A stretch of 6,932 nt of DNA from Mesorhizobium sp. (lineage in GTDB: Bacteria; Pseudomonadota; Alphaproteobacteria; Rhizobiales; Rhizobiaceae), in the NCBI GenBank assembly GCA_030698645.1, contig JAUYMV010000134.1, forward strand, positions 1 to 6,932. Direction: 5' to 3'. The notes below the pieces were generated by a model. The model was not told the origin of the DNA, ran no database searches, and saw nothing but the letters and a program-made list of their open reading frames with translations. Positions 1-6,235 of this stretch are shown here, one piece after another; position 1 is the stretch's first letter, and each line of letters opens with the position of its first letter. The position numbers and the translations under genes are program-made.

Positions 1-42
1 GAACTGACCGTCTACGTCCATACGCTGGGCGGCGGCGAGTAG
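1..42 (+). CDS. ccoP: C-terminal end of cbb3 cytochrome c oxidase subunit CcoP/FixP (partial, 5' end outside window)
   Basis: Frame 1 reads ELTVYVHTLGGGE followed by TAG at 40-42. This matches the usual C-terminus of CcoP, where the last helix of the second cytochrome c domain is followed by a short Gly-rich tail with the pattern VYVH-x-LGGGE. CcoP is the membrane-anchored diheme cytochrome c subunit that passes electrons from the bc1 complex or soluble cytochromes to the CcoO/CcoN core of cbb3 oxidase. Only 13 codons are visible, so no heme-binding CxxCH motif can be seen. The call rests on this peptide and on ccoG following directly downstream, the standard order ccoNOQP-ccoGHIS. Another Gly-rich C-terminus is possible but unlikely in this context. 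Confidence 0.85.
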   Translation, partial: ELTVYVHTLGGGE

Positions 43-70
43 GCCACGCCTTCGCCTACGCTTACGCGAC

Positions 71-104
71 CGGTCCGCGCCGCCCATGTGGCCGGCGCGG
101 ACCG
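71..104 (+). terminator. Strong hairpin after ccoP, probable transcription terminator
   Basis: CGGTCCGCGCCG (71-82) and CGGCGCGGACCG (93-104) are perfect 12-bp reverse complements around a 10-nt loop (83-92). The hairpin starts 29 bases after the ccoP stop and lies upstream of the ccoG promoter elements. The sequence right after it is ATTTCG, which is only a weak T-run. It may therefore be an imperfect intrinsic terminator, or an RNA-stabilising 3' end hairpin for the ccoNOQP message. The inverted repeat is seen directly; its function is inferred from position. Confidence 0.6.
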
Positions 105-187
105 ATTTCGCCTGCGCCGGCGGGAGGGCCCGCGCGCCGACTCCGGACGGACCTGGCGCGGCATTGACCCTCCGCCCCGTCTGCGCT

Positions 188-201
188 TTGACATGAATCA
201 A
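188..201 (+). promoter_or_regulatory. FixK/FNR-type box (anaerobox) upstream of ccoG
   Basis: The sequence TTGAC-ATGA-ATCAA fits the FNR/FixK consensus TTGAY-N4-RTCAA at every defined position, with the required 4-base spacer. Its centre (between 194 and 195) is about 122 bases before the ccoG start. In rhizobia and related bacteria FixK or FnrN activates fixNOQP and fixGHIS at low oxygen through such sites, so the position is the expected one. No regulator gene is in the window, so whether FixK, FnrN or Anr acts here cannot be told. Confidence 0.85.
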
Positions 202-223
202 CGCCTGCGCAAGCGCACTCCGG

Positions 224-236
224 TAACAGCACGAAT
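224..236 (+). promoter_or_regulatory. Putative -10 element and start point of the ccoGHIS transcript
   Basis: If the FixK box acts as a class II site centred at -41.5, the transcript would start near 236 and the -10 hexamer would occupy 224-229. That stretch reads TAACAG, which matches TATAAT at the key positions 1, 2 and 5. The fit in spacing is good but the hexamer is weak, as is common at activator-dependent promoters. This is inference from spacing, with no other support. The resulting leader to the ccoG start would be about 80 bases. Confidence 0.4.
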
Positions 237-306
237 GGCGCATGTCCGGCGGTCGGCTGCGTTATGGCGGCTGGCGTGGCGACGCCGTCCGAGCTAGGAT
301 CGCCCC

Positions 307-319
307 GGAGAGTGCAGTG
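307..319 (+). promoter_or_regulatory. Ribosome binding site and GTG start that set the ccoG N-terminus
   Basis: GGAG at 307-310 lies six bases before GTG at 317-319. Translation from this GTG gives MLNDTEIERLDAEAVNSAKV, which resembles the conserved N-terminus of rhizobial FixG. The longer open frame from ATG 242 adds 25 unrelated Arg/Gly-rich residues and has no clear ribosome binding site. It would also begin only about six bases after the predicted transcript start, so the GTG is preferred. Confidence 0.8.
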
Positions 320-1876
320 CTGAACGATACTGAAATCGAACGACTCGACGCCGAAGCGGTCAACTCCGCCAAGGTGCGCCAGCCTCTGTATGCACCGCGC
401 AAGAAGATTTTCCCCAAGCGCGCCACCGGCACCTTCCGCCGCTTCAAATGGCTGGTCATGGCGATCACGCTCGGCATCTACTATCTGACGCCGTGGCTTC
501 GCTGGGACCGCGGCCCGTATGCCCCCGACCAGGCCGTTCTCGTCGACATCGCCAACCGGCGCTTCTACTTCTTCTTCATCGAGATCTGGCCGCAGGAATT
601 CATCTACATCGCCGGCCTGCTCATCATGGCGGGCATCGGCCTGTTCCTGATCACCTCGACGGTCGGCCGCGCCTGGTGCGGCTATACCTGCCCGCAGACC
701 GTTTGGGTCGACCTGTTCCTTGTCGTCGAGCGCGGCATAGAGGGCGAGCGCAACGCCCGCATGAAGCTCGATGCGGGGCCATGGACGGCCGAGAAGATCG
801 GCAAGCGGATCGCCAAGCATGCGATCTGGCTGCTCATCGCCGTGGCCACGGGCGGCGCGTGGATCTTCTACTTCGCGGACGCGCCGACGCTCCTGCGCGA
901 CGTCATCGGCGGCCATGCCGCGCCGGTCGCCTACATCACCATCGCCGTCCTGACCGCGACGACCTATACGTTCGGCGGCCTGATGCGCGAGCAGGTCTGC
1001 ACCTACATGTGCCCGTGGCCGCGCATCCAGGCGGCGATGCTCGACGAGCATTCGCTGACCGTCACCTACAATGACTGGCGCGGCGAGCCGCGCTCGCGCC
1101 ATGCCAAGAAGGCGGCAGCCGCGGGCGCCGTCGTCGGCGACTGCGTCGATTGCAACGCCTGCGTCGCGGTCTGCCCGATGGGCATCGACATTCGCGAGGG
1201 CCAGCAGCTCGAATGCATCACCTGCGCGCTCTGCATCGACGCCTGCGACAGCGTCATGGACAAGACCGGCCGCGAGCGCGGCCTGATTTCCTACGCCACC
1301 TTGAACGACTACAATGTCAACATGGCGATGGCGACCGGCGGCGGAGCGCATGCGATCGATCCCCGGCTCATGCATGCGCCGTCGGGCAAGCTCAACGACA
1401 AGGTCGCCCAGTTCCACATCGGGCGGATCTTCCGCCCGCGCACCTTCGTCTACATGGGCGCCTGGTCGCTCGTCGGAATTCTCATCCTGACCGCCTTGCT
1501 CAGCCGCGACCGGCTCGAGGTCAACGTCCTGCACGACCGCAATCCGCAGTTCGTCATCCTGGCGGACGGCTCCGTGCGCAACGGCTACACGGTCAAGCTG
1601 CTCAACATGATTCCCGAGCCGCGCACCATCATCGTCACGATGCAGGGACTGCGCGGCGCCGAGATGACCGTCGTCGGCATGGACCAGCCGCCGGATCGCG
1701 CGGTCGCCATCGCGGTCGAACCGGACCGCCTGAAGACCGTGAAGATCTTCGTCACCCAGCCGCCGGAATTCCTGCAGGGTTCCGTCCAGAGCTTCAGCTT
1801 CGTCGTCGAGGACAAGGCAAGCTTCGAACGCGATCAGTACACCGCTTCGTTCAACGCCCCGGAGAAAGCCAAATGA
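317..1876 (+). CDS. ccoG: CcoG/FixG, membrane polyferredoxin of cbb3 oxidase maturation (cupric reductase)
   Basis: This 519-residue membrane protein belongs to the CcoG/FixG family. CcoG has been reported to reduce Cu(II) to Cu(I), the form CcoI exports, during cbb3 assembly. Likely membrane helices lie near residues 44-62, 93-115, 168-187, 203-222 and 375-395. Two CxxxCP motifs follow helices (C121/C125 and C228/C232). A 2x[4Fe-4S] ferredoxin domain follows with complete ligands: C276, C279, C282, C286 and C300, C303, C306, C310. The C-terminal part after about 400 is an Ig-like soluble domain typical of FixG. The length is normal and no key Cys is missing. The start is GTG 317 with GGAG six bases upstream. 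The stop overlaps the ccoH start by four bases (ATGA, 1873-1876), so the genes are translationally coupled. A FixK/FNR box precedes it, so induction at low oxygen is expected. Confidence 0.96.
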   Translation: MLNDTEIERLDAEAVNSAKVRQPLYAPRKKIFPKRATGTFRRFKWLVMAITLGIYYLTPWLRWDRGPYAPDQAVLVDIANRRFYFFFIEIWPQEFIYIAGLLIMAGIGLFLITSTVGRAWCGYTCPQTVWVDLFLVVERGIEGERNARMKLDAGPWTAEKIGKRIAKHAIWLLIAVATGGAWIFYFADAPTLLRDVIGGHAAPVAYITIAVLTATTYTFGGLMREQVCTYMCPWPRIQAAMLDEHSLTVTYNDWRGEPRSRHAKKAAAAGAVVGDCVDCNACVAVCPMGIDIREGQQLECITCALCIDACDSVMDKTGRERGLISYATLNDYNVNMAMATGGGAHAIDPRLMHAPSGKLNDKVAQFHIGRIFRPRTFVYMGAWSLVGILILTALLSRDRLEVNVLHDRNPQFVILADGSVRNGYTVKLLNMIPEPRTIIVTMQGLRGAEMTVVGMDQPPDRAVAIAVEPDRLKTVKIFVTQPPEFLQGSVQSFSFVVEDKASFERDQYTASFNAPEKAK

Positions 1877-2370
1877 CCGTCAAGCGCGATACGGCCGGCA
1901 CCTTCACCGGCCGGCACATGCTCTTCAGCATGCTGGCCTTCTTTGCCGTGATCATCTCGGTCAACCTCTTGATGGCGACGCTCGCCAACACCAGCTGGAC
2001 CGGCCTGGTCGTCAAGAACACCTATGTCGCCAGCCAGCAGTTCAACCGCAAGGCCGAGGAAGGACGCGCCCAGGCGGCGCTTGGCTGGACCGGCGGGCTG
2101 GAAATCGCCAACGGCGAAATCCGCTATGGCTTGACCGGCGCCGATGGCCGTCCGGTCATGCTGAAGAGCGTCACCGCCGCCTTCCGCCACCCGGCCTATG
2201 AGGCGAAGGACGTGAAGTTCACGCTCGCTCCGGCAGATGCCGGAACATTCCGCGCCGCAGAGATCCCCCAGGACGGCCAGTGGATCGTCGAGATCGACGC
2301 CGATGCCGGACTGGCAGCCCCCTATCGCGACGTCCGCCGCATCGTCATCGCCGGAGGCAGGATCAAGTGA
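1873..2370 (+). CDS. ccoH: CcoH/FixH, cbb3 oxidase assembly protein
   Basis: This 165-residue protein of the FixH family has one N-terminal membrane helix (about residues 14-37) and a C-terminal periplasmic domain. The stretch just after the helix, SWTGLVVKNTYVASQQFN, is the family's recognisable signature (GLVVxNxYVASQ-x-FN). CcoH is needed for stable cbb3 complexes and is thought to contact the assembling CcoN/CcoNOP subunits; its exact chemistry is unknown. The ATG at 1873 overlaps the ccoG stop (ATGA), and GGAG at 1861-1864 sits eight bases upstream, so it has its own ribosome binding site inside the end of ccoG. Its TGA overlaps the ccoI GTG start. Length and composition are normal for the family. 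Confidence 0.93.
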   Translation: MTVKRDTAGTFTGRHMLFSMLAFFAVIISVNLLMATLANTSWTGLVVKNTYVASQQFNRKAEEGRAQAALGWTGGLEIANGEIRYGLTGADGRPVMLKSVTAAFRHPAYEAKDVKFTLAPADAGTFRAAEIPQDGQWIVEIDADAGLAAPYRDVRRIVIAGGRIK

Positions 2371-4658
2371 GTTGCTGCGCGCCCGGAAGCGAACTCGCCC
2401 TTGACGTCGATCGGCAGGCGCAAGCCGGCCCGTCGTCCGAGGAGGTGGCGCTCGCGAGCCGGGTGCTTGGCAATGGCTTGCGCCAGTCCGACCTGTCCGT
2501 GCCAGGTGTGCATTGCGGCGCCTGCATCCAGGCCATCGAGTCCACGCTCGCGGCATTGCCGGACGTCGACTATGCCCGCGTCAACCTCTCCACCAAGCGC
2601 GTCTCGGTGCGCTGGCGGGGCGACGCGCCGCCGCCGCTCGCGGCGACGCTGACCAGGCTCGGCTACGTCTCGCATCTCTACGACGAGGCGGCCGATCGCA
2701 AGGACGACACGCTGTCCGAACTCATCCGCGCGGTCGGCGTCTCCGGCTTCGCCGCCGCCAACATCATGCTCCTGTCGGTGTCCGTCTGGTCCGGCGCCGA
2801 GGGCGCGACCCGCGACCTGTTCCACTGGGTTTCCGCGCTGATCGCCATTCCCGCTCTGGTCATGGCCGGCGGCATCTATTTCCGCTCCGCATGGTCGGTG
2901 CTTCGCCATGGCCGCATGAACATGGACGTGCCGATCGCCATCGGCGTGTCGCTCGCCTACGCGATGAGCCTCTTCGAGACGATCAATCACGGCGACCATG
3001 CCTATTTCGACGCCTCCGTGACGCTGCTGTTCTTCCTGCTCATCGGACGCACGCTCGATCACGTCATGCGCGAGAAGGCGCGTTCGGCGGTGCGCGGTCT
3101 TGCCGCCCTGACGCCGCGCGGCGCCGTGGTGCTGGGCGAGGACGGCAGCCGCGACTACCGCCCATTGAGCGAGATCGAACCCGGCATGCGTCTCCTCATC
3201 GCCGCCGGCGAACGCATCCCCGTCGACGCCCGCGTCGTGTCGGGGTCGTCCGATCTCGACGGATCGCTGGTCACCGGCGAAAGCGACCCGCTCACGGCCG
3301 GGCCCGGCGCGTCGCTTCGCGGCGGCATGCTCAATCTCACGGGGCCGCTCACCATCGAGGCGACGGCCGCGGCAAAGGATTCCTTCCTTGCCGAGATGGT
3401 CCGCCTGATGGAAGTCGCCGAGGGCGGGCGCGCGAAGTATCGCCGCATCGCCGACCGCGCCTCAGCCCTCTACGCGCCGGTCGTGCACCTGACCGCGTTC
3501 CTGACATTTCTAGGCTGGATGGCGGTTTCGGGTGACTGGCACCGCGCCATCACCATCGCGATCGCGGTCCTGATCATAACCTGTCCCTGCGCGCTCGGCC
3601 TCGCCGTGCCGATCGTCCAGGTCGTCGCCGCCAGGCGTCTCTTCGAACGGGGCATCATGGTCAAGGACGGCTCCGCCATGGAGCGACTTGCCGAGATCGA
3701 CACGGTCGTCTTCGACAAGACGGGTACGCTGACCGCCGGCCGGCCGCTGCTCCTGAACGCGGCCGACATAGACGCCGGCAGCCTCGCGCTTGCCGCCGCG
3801 CTCGCGGCGCATTCCCGCCACCCGCTTTCGCAGGCTATCGCTGGCCGCGCGCCCGCAAGCCGCGACGTGCCCGCCTTCGACCATGTCGCCGAAATCGCGG
3901 GTCTCGGCCTGGAAGCGCGGGCGGACGGCAGCACCTGGCGCCTCGGCCGTTCGGGCTGGGCAACAGGGGCGGCGACCGGCTCCGACGCGGCGTCGGTCAA
4001 CACGGACACCGTCCTCGCGCGGGACGGAAAAATCATCGCGCGCTTCGCCTTCGCCGACACGCTGCGCGAGGGCGGCGCGGCGGCGATTTCGGCGCTCAAG
4101 GCGCAGGGCCTCGAGGTCGAGATCCTGTCCGGCGACCGCGATGCCGCCGTCCAGGACGTCGGCCAGGCGCTCGACATCGAGACGCAGCGCGCCGGCATGC
4201 TGCCGCGGGACAAGACCGCGCGGCTGGCCGAATTGCAGGCCGAGGGCCACAAGGCGCTGATGGTCGGCGACGGGCTGAACGACGCGCCGGCGCTCAGCGC
4301 GGCGCACGTGTCGATGGCGCCGGCGAGCGCCGCCGACATCGGCCGCAACGCCGCCGACTTCGTCTTCCTGCGCGACAGCCTCGCCGCCGTCCCCTTCGCG
4401 GTCGATATCGCGCGCCGCGCCGACCGGCTCGTCCGCCAGAATTTCGCGCTCGCCATCGGCTACAACATCATCGCCGTGCCGATCGCCATCCTCGGCCATG
4501 TCACGCCGCTCATTGCGGCGATCGCCATGTCGCTTTCCTCGATCATCGTCATCGCCAACGCGATGCGGCTCATGATCGGCGGCGACCGGGCCGCCGCCGC
4601 CGCCGTTCCGTCGGATCGCGCCGCGCCCGCGTCGGCCCATCTGGCCGCCGCCGAATGA
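2367..4658 (+). CDS. ccoI: CcoI/FixI, P1B-1-type copper-exporting ATPase for cbb3 oxidase
   Basis: This 763-residue heavy-metal P-type ATPase moves Cu(I) across the inner membrane for the CuB site of CcoN. The N-terminus starts MSCC, as in many FixI proteins, and one metal-binding domain carries C50-G-A-C53. P-type motifs appear in order: TGES 303-306 (actuator), the metal-binding helix motif C406-P-C408, DKTGT 450-454 with phosphorylated D450, HP 485-486, and GDGxNDAP 634-641. Y699-N700 and M721 with S724-S725 are the other Cu(I)-site residues of P1B-1 pumps. The protein appears intact. The GTG start at 2367 overlaps the ccoH stop (GTGA) and has GGAGG at 2353-2357, nine bases upstream. An in-frame upstream start at 2280 would lie deep in ccoH and adds unrelated Arg-rich sequence. 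The Ala-rich tail (741-763) looks unstructured. The operon context supports the CopA2/FixI subtype over general copper-detoxifying CopA. Confidence 0.96.
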   Translation: MSCCAPGSELALDVDRQAQAGPSSEEVALASRVLGNGLRQSDLSVPGVHCGACIQAIESTLAALPDVDYARVNLSTKRVSVRWRGDAPPPLAATLTRLGYVSHLYDEAADRKDDTLSELIRAVGVSGFAAANIMLLSVSVWSGAEGATRDLFHWVSALIAIPALVMAGGIYFRSAWSVLRHGRMNMDVPIAIGVSLAYAMSLFETINHGDHAYFDASVTLLFFLLIGRTLDHVMREKARSAVRGLAALTPRGAVVLGEDGSRDYRPLSEIEPGMRLLIAAGERIPVDARVVSGSSDLDGSLVTGESDPLTAGPGASLRGGMLNLTGPLTIEATAAAKDSFLAEMVRLMEVAEGGRAKYRRIADRASALYAPVVHLTAFLTFLGWMAVSGDWHRAITIAIAVLIITCPCALGLAVPIVQVVAARRLFERGIMVKDGSAMERLAEIDTVVFDKTGTLTAGRPLLLNAADIDAGSLALAAALAAHSRHPLSQAIAGRAPASRDVPAFDHVAEIAGLGLEARADGSTWRLGRSGWATGAATGSDAASVNTDTVLARDGKIIARFAFADTLREGGAAAISALKAQGLEVEILSGDRDAAVQDVGQALDIETQRAGMLPRDKTARLAELQAEGHKALMVGDGLNDAPALSAAHVSMAPASAADIGRNAADFVFLRDSLAAVPFAVDIARRADRLVRQNFALAIGYNIIAVPIAILGHVTPLIAAIAMSLSSIIVIANAMRLMIGGDRAAAAAVPSDRAAPASAHLAAAE

Positions 4659-4852
4659 ACACGCTCGCCTACCTCATTCCGGTGGCGCTCTTTCTCGGCG
4701 GGCTCGGCCTCGTCGGCTTTCTCTGGGCCTTGCGCAGCGGCCAGTACGACGATCTCGACGGCGCCGCCGAGCGGATTCTTGGCGACGACGCCGACGACGC
4801 CATCGATCCCCCGCCCGGGCATGGTGCTTCCGGGAAAAAGCCCGCGCCATGA
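4655..4852 (+). CDS. ccoS: CcoS/FixS, small cbb3 oxidase maturation protein
   Basis: This 65-residue protein has one N-terminal membrane helix (about residues 4-26), then the family signature LRSGQYDDLDGAAERIL (residues 26-42), then an acidic and Pro-rich cytoplasmic tail. CcoS is needed for cofactor insertion (heme b and CuB) into the cbb3 oxidase; without it an inactive complex forms. The ATG at 4655 overlaps the ccoI stop (ATGA). There is no visible Shine-Dalgarno sequence before it, so translation probably depends on ribosomes finishing ccoI. Its own stop overlaps the start of the next gene in the same way. The length is typical for the family. Confidence 0.94.
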   Translation: MNTLAYLIPVALFLGGLGLVGFLWALRSGQYDDLDGAAERILGDDADDAIDPPPGHGASGKKPAP

Positions 4853-5253
4853 GGGCGGTCAAGGCCGGCGCGGTCTATGTCGCGCTCGTCTTTGCCGCCG
4901 GCTTCCTGTTCGGCACCGTGCGGGTTCTCTGGCTCGCGCCGCGGGTCGGGGCGCCGGCCGCGGTCGCACTCGAACTGCCGCTCATCCTGCTCGTCTCGTG
5001 GATCGCCTGCGGCTGGTGCCTTGACCGGTTTCTGCCGGCGGCCCGGCCGGGCGAGCGGATGCTGATGGGTGGCTCGGCCTTCGCGATGCTGATGGCCGCC
5101 GAACTGGTGCTATCGACCGTGTTCTTCGGCAACAGCCTGGCGACCTACTTCGATGCCCTTCTATCGCCCGAAGGCCTGCTCGGCCTGGCGGGCCAGGCGC
5201 TCTTCGGCGCGATGCCGCTGATCCGGGCGTTGCGGCCAAATCGGCGCGACTGA
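4849..5253 (+). CDS. Unnamed four-helix membrane protein, fifth gene of the ccoGHIS operon
   Basis: I do not recognise a named family with certainty. The 134-residue product has four likely membrane helices, near residues 8-29, 40-58, 73-93 and 109-126. Positive charges in the N-terminus (RAVK), the loop at 60-70 and the C-terminus (RALRPNRR) predict that both ends face the cytoplasm. C54-G-W-C57 lies at the cytoplasmic end of helix 2. The segment 73-95 (MGGSAFAMLMAAELVL, then FFG) resembles small membrane proteins I have seen in alphaproteobacteria with no assigned role. The ATG at 4849 overlaps the ccoS stop (ATGA). Only a weak, distant GGGA (4832-4835) could serve as ribosome binding site, so coupling to ccoS is likely. 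The location suggests co-expression with the cbb3 assembly genes. A role in copper handling or oxidase assembly is only inference, and it could be a passenger. Confidence 0.75.
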   Translation: MRAVKAGAVYVALVFAAGFLFGTVRVLWLAPRVGAPAAVALELPLILLVSWIACGWCLDRFLPAARPGERMLMGGSAFAMLMAAELVLSTVFFGNSLATYFDALLSPEGLLGLAGQALFGAMPLIRALRPNRRD

Positions 5254-5280
5254 CCGTTTAGCGGTCTCAGCCGAAGCGCC
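5242..5280. terminator. Possible bidirectional terminator between convergent genes
   Basis: Only 13 bases separate the stop of the four-helix protein gene (5253) from the stop of the oppositely oriented dehydrogenase gene (5267). GACCG (5252-5256) and CGGTC (5262-5266) form a small stem with loop TTTAG. Outer pairings such as GGCGC 5243-5247 with GCGCC 5276-5280 could lengthen it with interior mismatches. There is no T-run on either strand. The structure is weak and the call is based mainly on its position between two converging transcripts. Confidence 0.25.
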
Positions 5281-6235
5281 TGCGATAGGCCTCGACCGCC
5301 TCGGGGTTGCGCAGATTGACCGGCAGGTCGCCGGCCAGCACGCGCAGCACCTCGTCCGCCGCGCCCGTTCCCATCCGCATCATGCTCTCCTCCGTGATGC
5401 CCGCCATGTGCGGCGTGATCACCACATTGTCGAAGCCGAAATAGGGGTGGTCCGGCGGCAGCGGCTGGGTCGCGAAGACGTCGAGCGCGGCGCCGCCGAT
5501 CCGCCCTTCTCCAAGTGCCGCGATCAACGCCTCGTCGACGATCACCGGCCCGCGCGCTACGTTGACGATCAGGGCGCCGGGCTTCATCAGGCCGATCCGC
5601 CGGGCGTCGATCAGGCCGCGCGTCTCCGATGTCAGCGGGCAGCACAGCACGAGGATATCGCTCCAGGCGCACAAGGCATCGATGTCCATCACAGCCACGC
5701 CTTCCGGCCGGCTGCGGCTGTTGACCGCGACCTCCAGCCCGAACCCGTGCGTCGCGATCTTTTCGACCTGCCGCCCGACCGCGCCGAAGCCGACGATGCC
5801 GAGCTTCCTGCCGGAGAGTTCGTTGGTCTGCTCGGCATGCGCCCGTCACGCCAGCCAGCCCGCCTGCCGCAGGTCGCGGTCGACGCGGCGAAAGCGGCGC
5901 AGCAGGGCCATCGCGGCGAAGAACACATGCTCGGCGACCGAGCGCGCATTGACCGCCGGCACGTTGGCGACGAGCACACCGGCCGCCGTCGCCGCCTCCA
6001 TCGGGATCATGTCGAGACCGGCGCCGTGGCGCACCGCCGCGCGCAGCTTCGGCGCGCCGGCGAAGATCGCCTCGGGAAGGTTGGCGCGCACGATGATGGC
6101 CGACGCGTCGCGCGATTCGGCGATCAGCGAGTCCGCGTCCAGCGCGCTCGCCACCCGCAGCCTGCCCGCATCCTTCAGCAGGTCCTCGGCGAGCGGATGC
6201 AGCCGGTGCGTTGAGAAGATCACCGCCTCAGGCAT
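5267..6235 (-). pseudogene. D-2-hydroxyacid dehydrogenase (NAD-dependent) interrupted by one in-frame stop
   Basis: The reading frame from ATG 6235 to TGA 5267 has 322 sense positions except for TGA at codon 130 (5846-5848). Homology to D-isomer-specific 2-hydroxyacid dehydrogenases runs through both sides in the same frame. The N-terminal substrate domain includes RHGAGLDMIP and NVPAVNARSVAEH. After the stop comes the Rossmann motif GIVGFGAVG (146-154), then NVARG with catalytic R228, DVFATQPLP (Q257 where most relatives have Glu) and TPH with H276. Read through, the length is normal, so nothing but the stop is missing. The 129-residue 5' product lacks the NAD site. A restart at GTG 5698 would give a 143-residue fragment, also without the nucleotide-binding motif. 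The start overlaps the GntR gene by 8 bases, so it would be coupled to it. The substrate is unknown (glyoxylate, hydroxypyruvate, phosphoglycerate or another 2-keto acid). A sequencing error is the main alternative. Confidence 0.8.
5846..5848 (-). other. In-frame TGA at codon 130 of the dehydrogenase
   Basis: On the minus strand the codons read GGC TGG CTG GCG TGA CGG GCG CAT GCC, and family homology resumes in the same frame a few codons later (ELSGRKLGIVGFG). A single change from GGA (Gly) or CGA (Arg) would make this stop. No frameshift is needed to join the halves. TGA ends other genes here, including ccoG, ccoH, ccoI and ccoS, so general reassignment of TGA is excluded. Selenocysteine is not known in this family. 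Confidence 0.85.

Noticed and set aside
39..59. Short inverted repeat GTAGGC/GCCTAC around the ccoP stop
   Set aside because: Only six base pairs with a 9-base loop, overlapping the stop codon. The 12-bp repeat just downstream is a far better terminator candidate.
164..169. TTGACC as a -35 box or a second FNR half-site
   Set aside because: No partner half-site (RTCAA) follows at the 4-base spacing, and no convincing -10 lies 16-18 bases downstream. It is probably chance.
242..316. Longer ccoG start at ATG 242
   Set aside because: It adds 25 residues unlike FixG, has no good ribosome binding site and lies only about six bases after the predicted transcript start. GTG 317 has GGAG at the right distance and gives the expected N-terminus.
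62..1534. 490-residue open frame on the minus strand opposite ccoG
   Set aside because: It is an antisense shadow of ccoG in high-GC DNA, rich in Arg, Asp and Ala with no recognisable domain. The plus strand carries clear CcoG with all Cys motifs.
3510..4640. 376-residue open frame on the minus strand opposite ccoI
   Set aside because: Antisense shadow of the P-type ATPase gene with biased composition and no family match. ccoI motifs are complete on the plus strand.
5846..5848. Selenocysteine or genetic-code change at the in-frame TGA
   Set aside because: The family has no known selenoprotein, TGA ends several intact genes in this window, and the codon is not at a catalytic position.
5145..5849. 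234-residue minus-strand open frame crossing the dehydrogenase and the fifth operon gene
   Set aside because: It is out of frame with the dehydrogenase homology, extremely Arg-rich, and runs into a different gene on the opposite strand.
5408..6214. 268-residue plus-strand open frame over the dehydrogenase region
   Set aside because: Arg/Asp/His-rich shadow with no domain. The minus strand shows continuous dehydrogenase homology.
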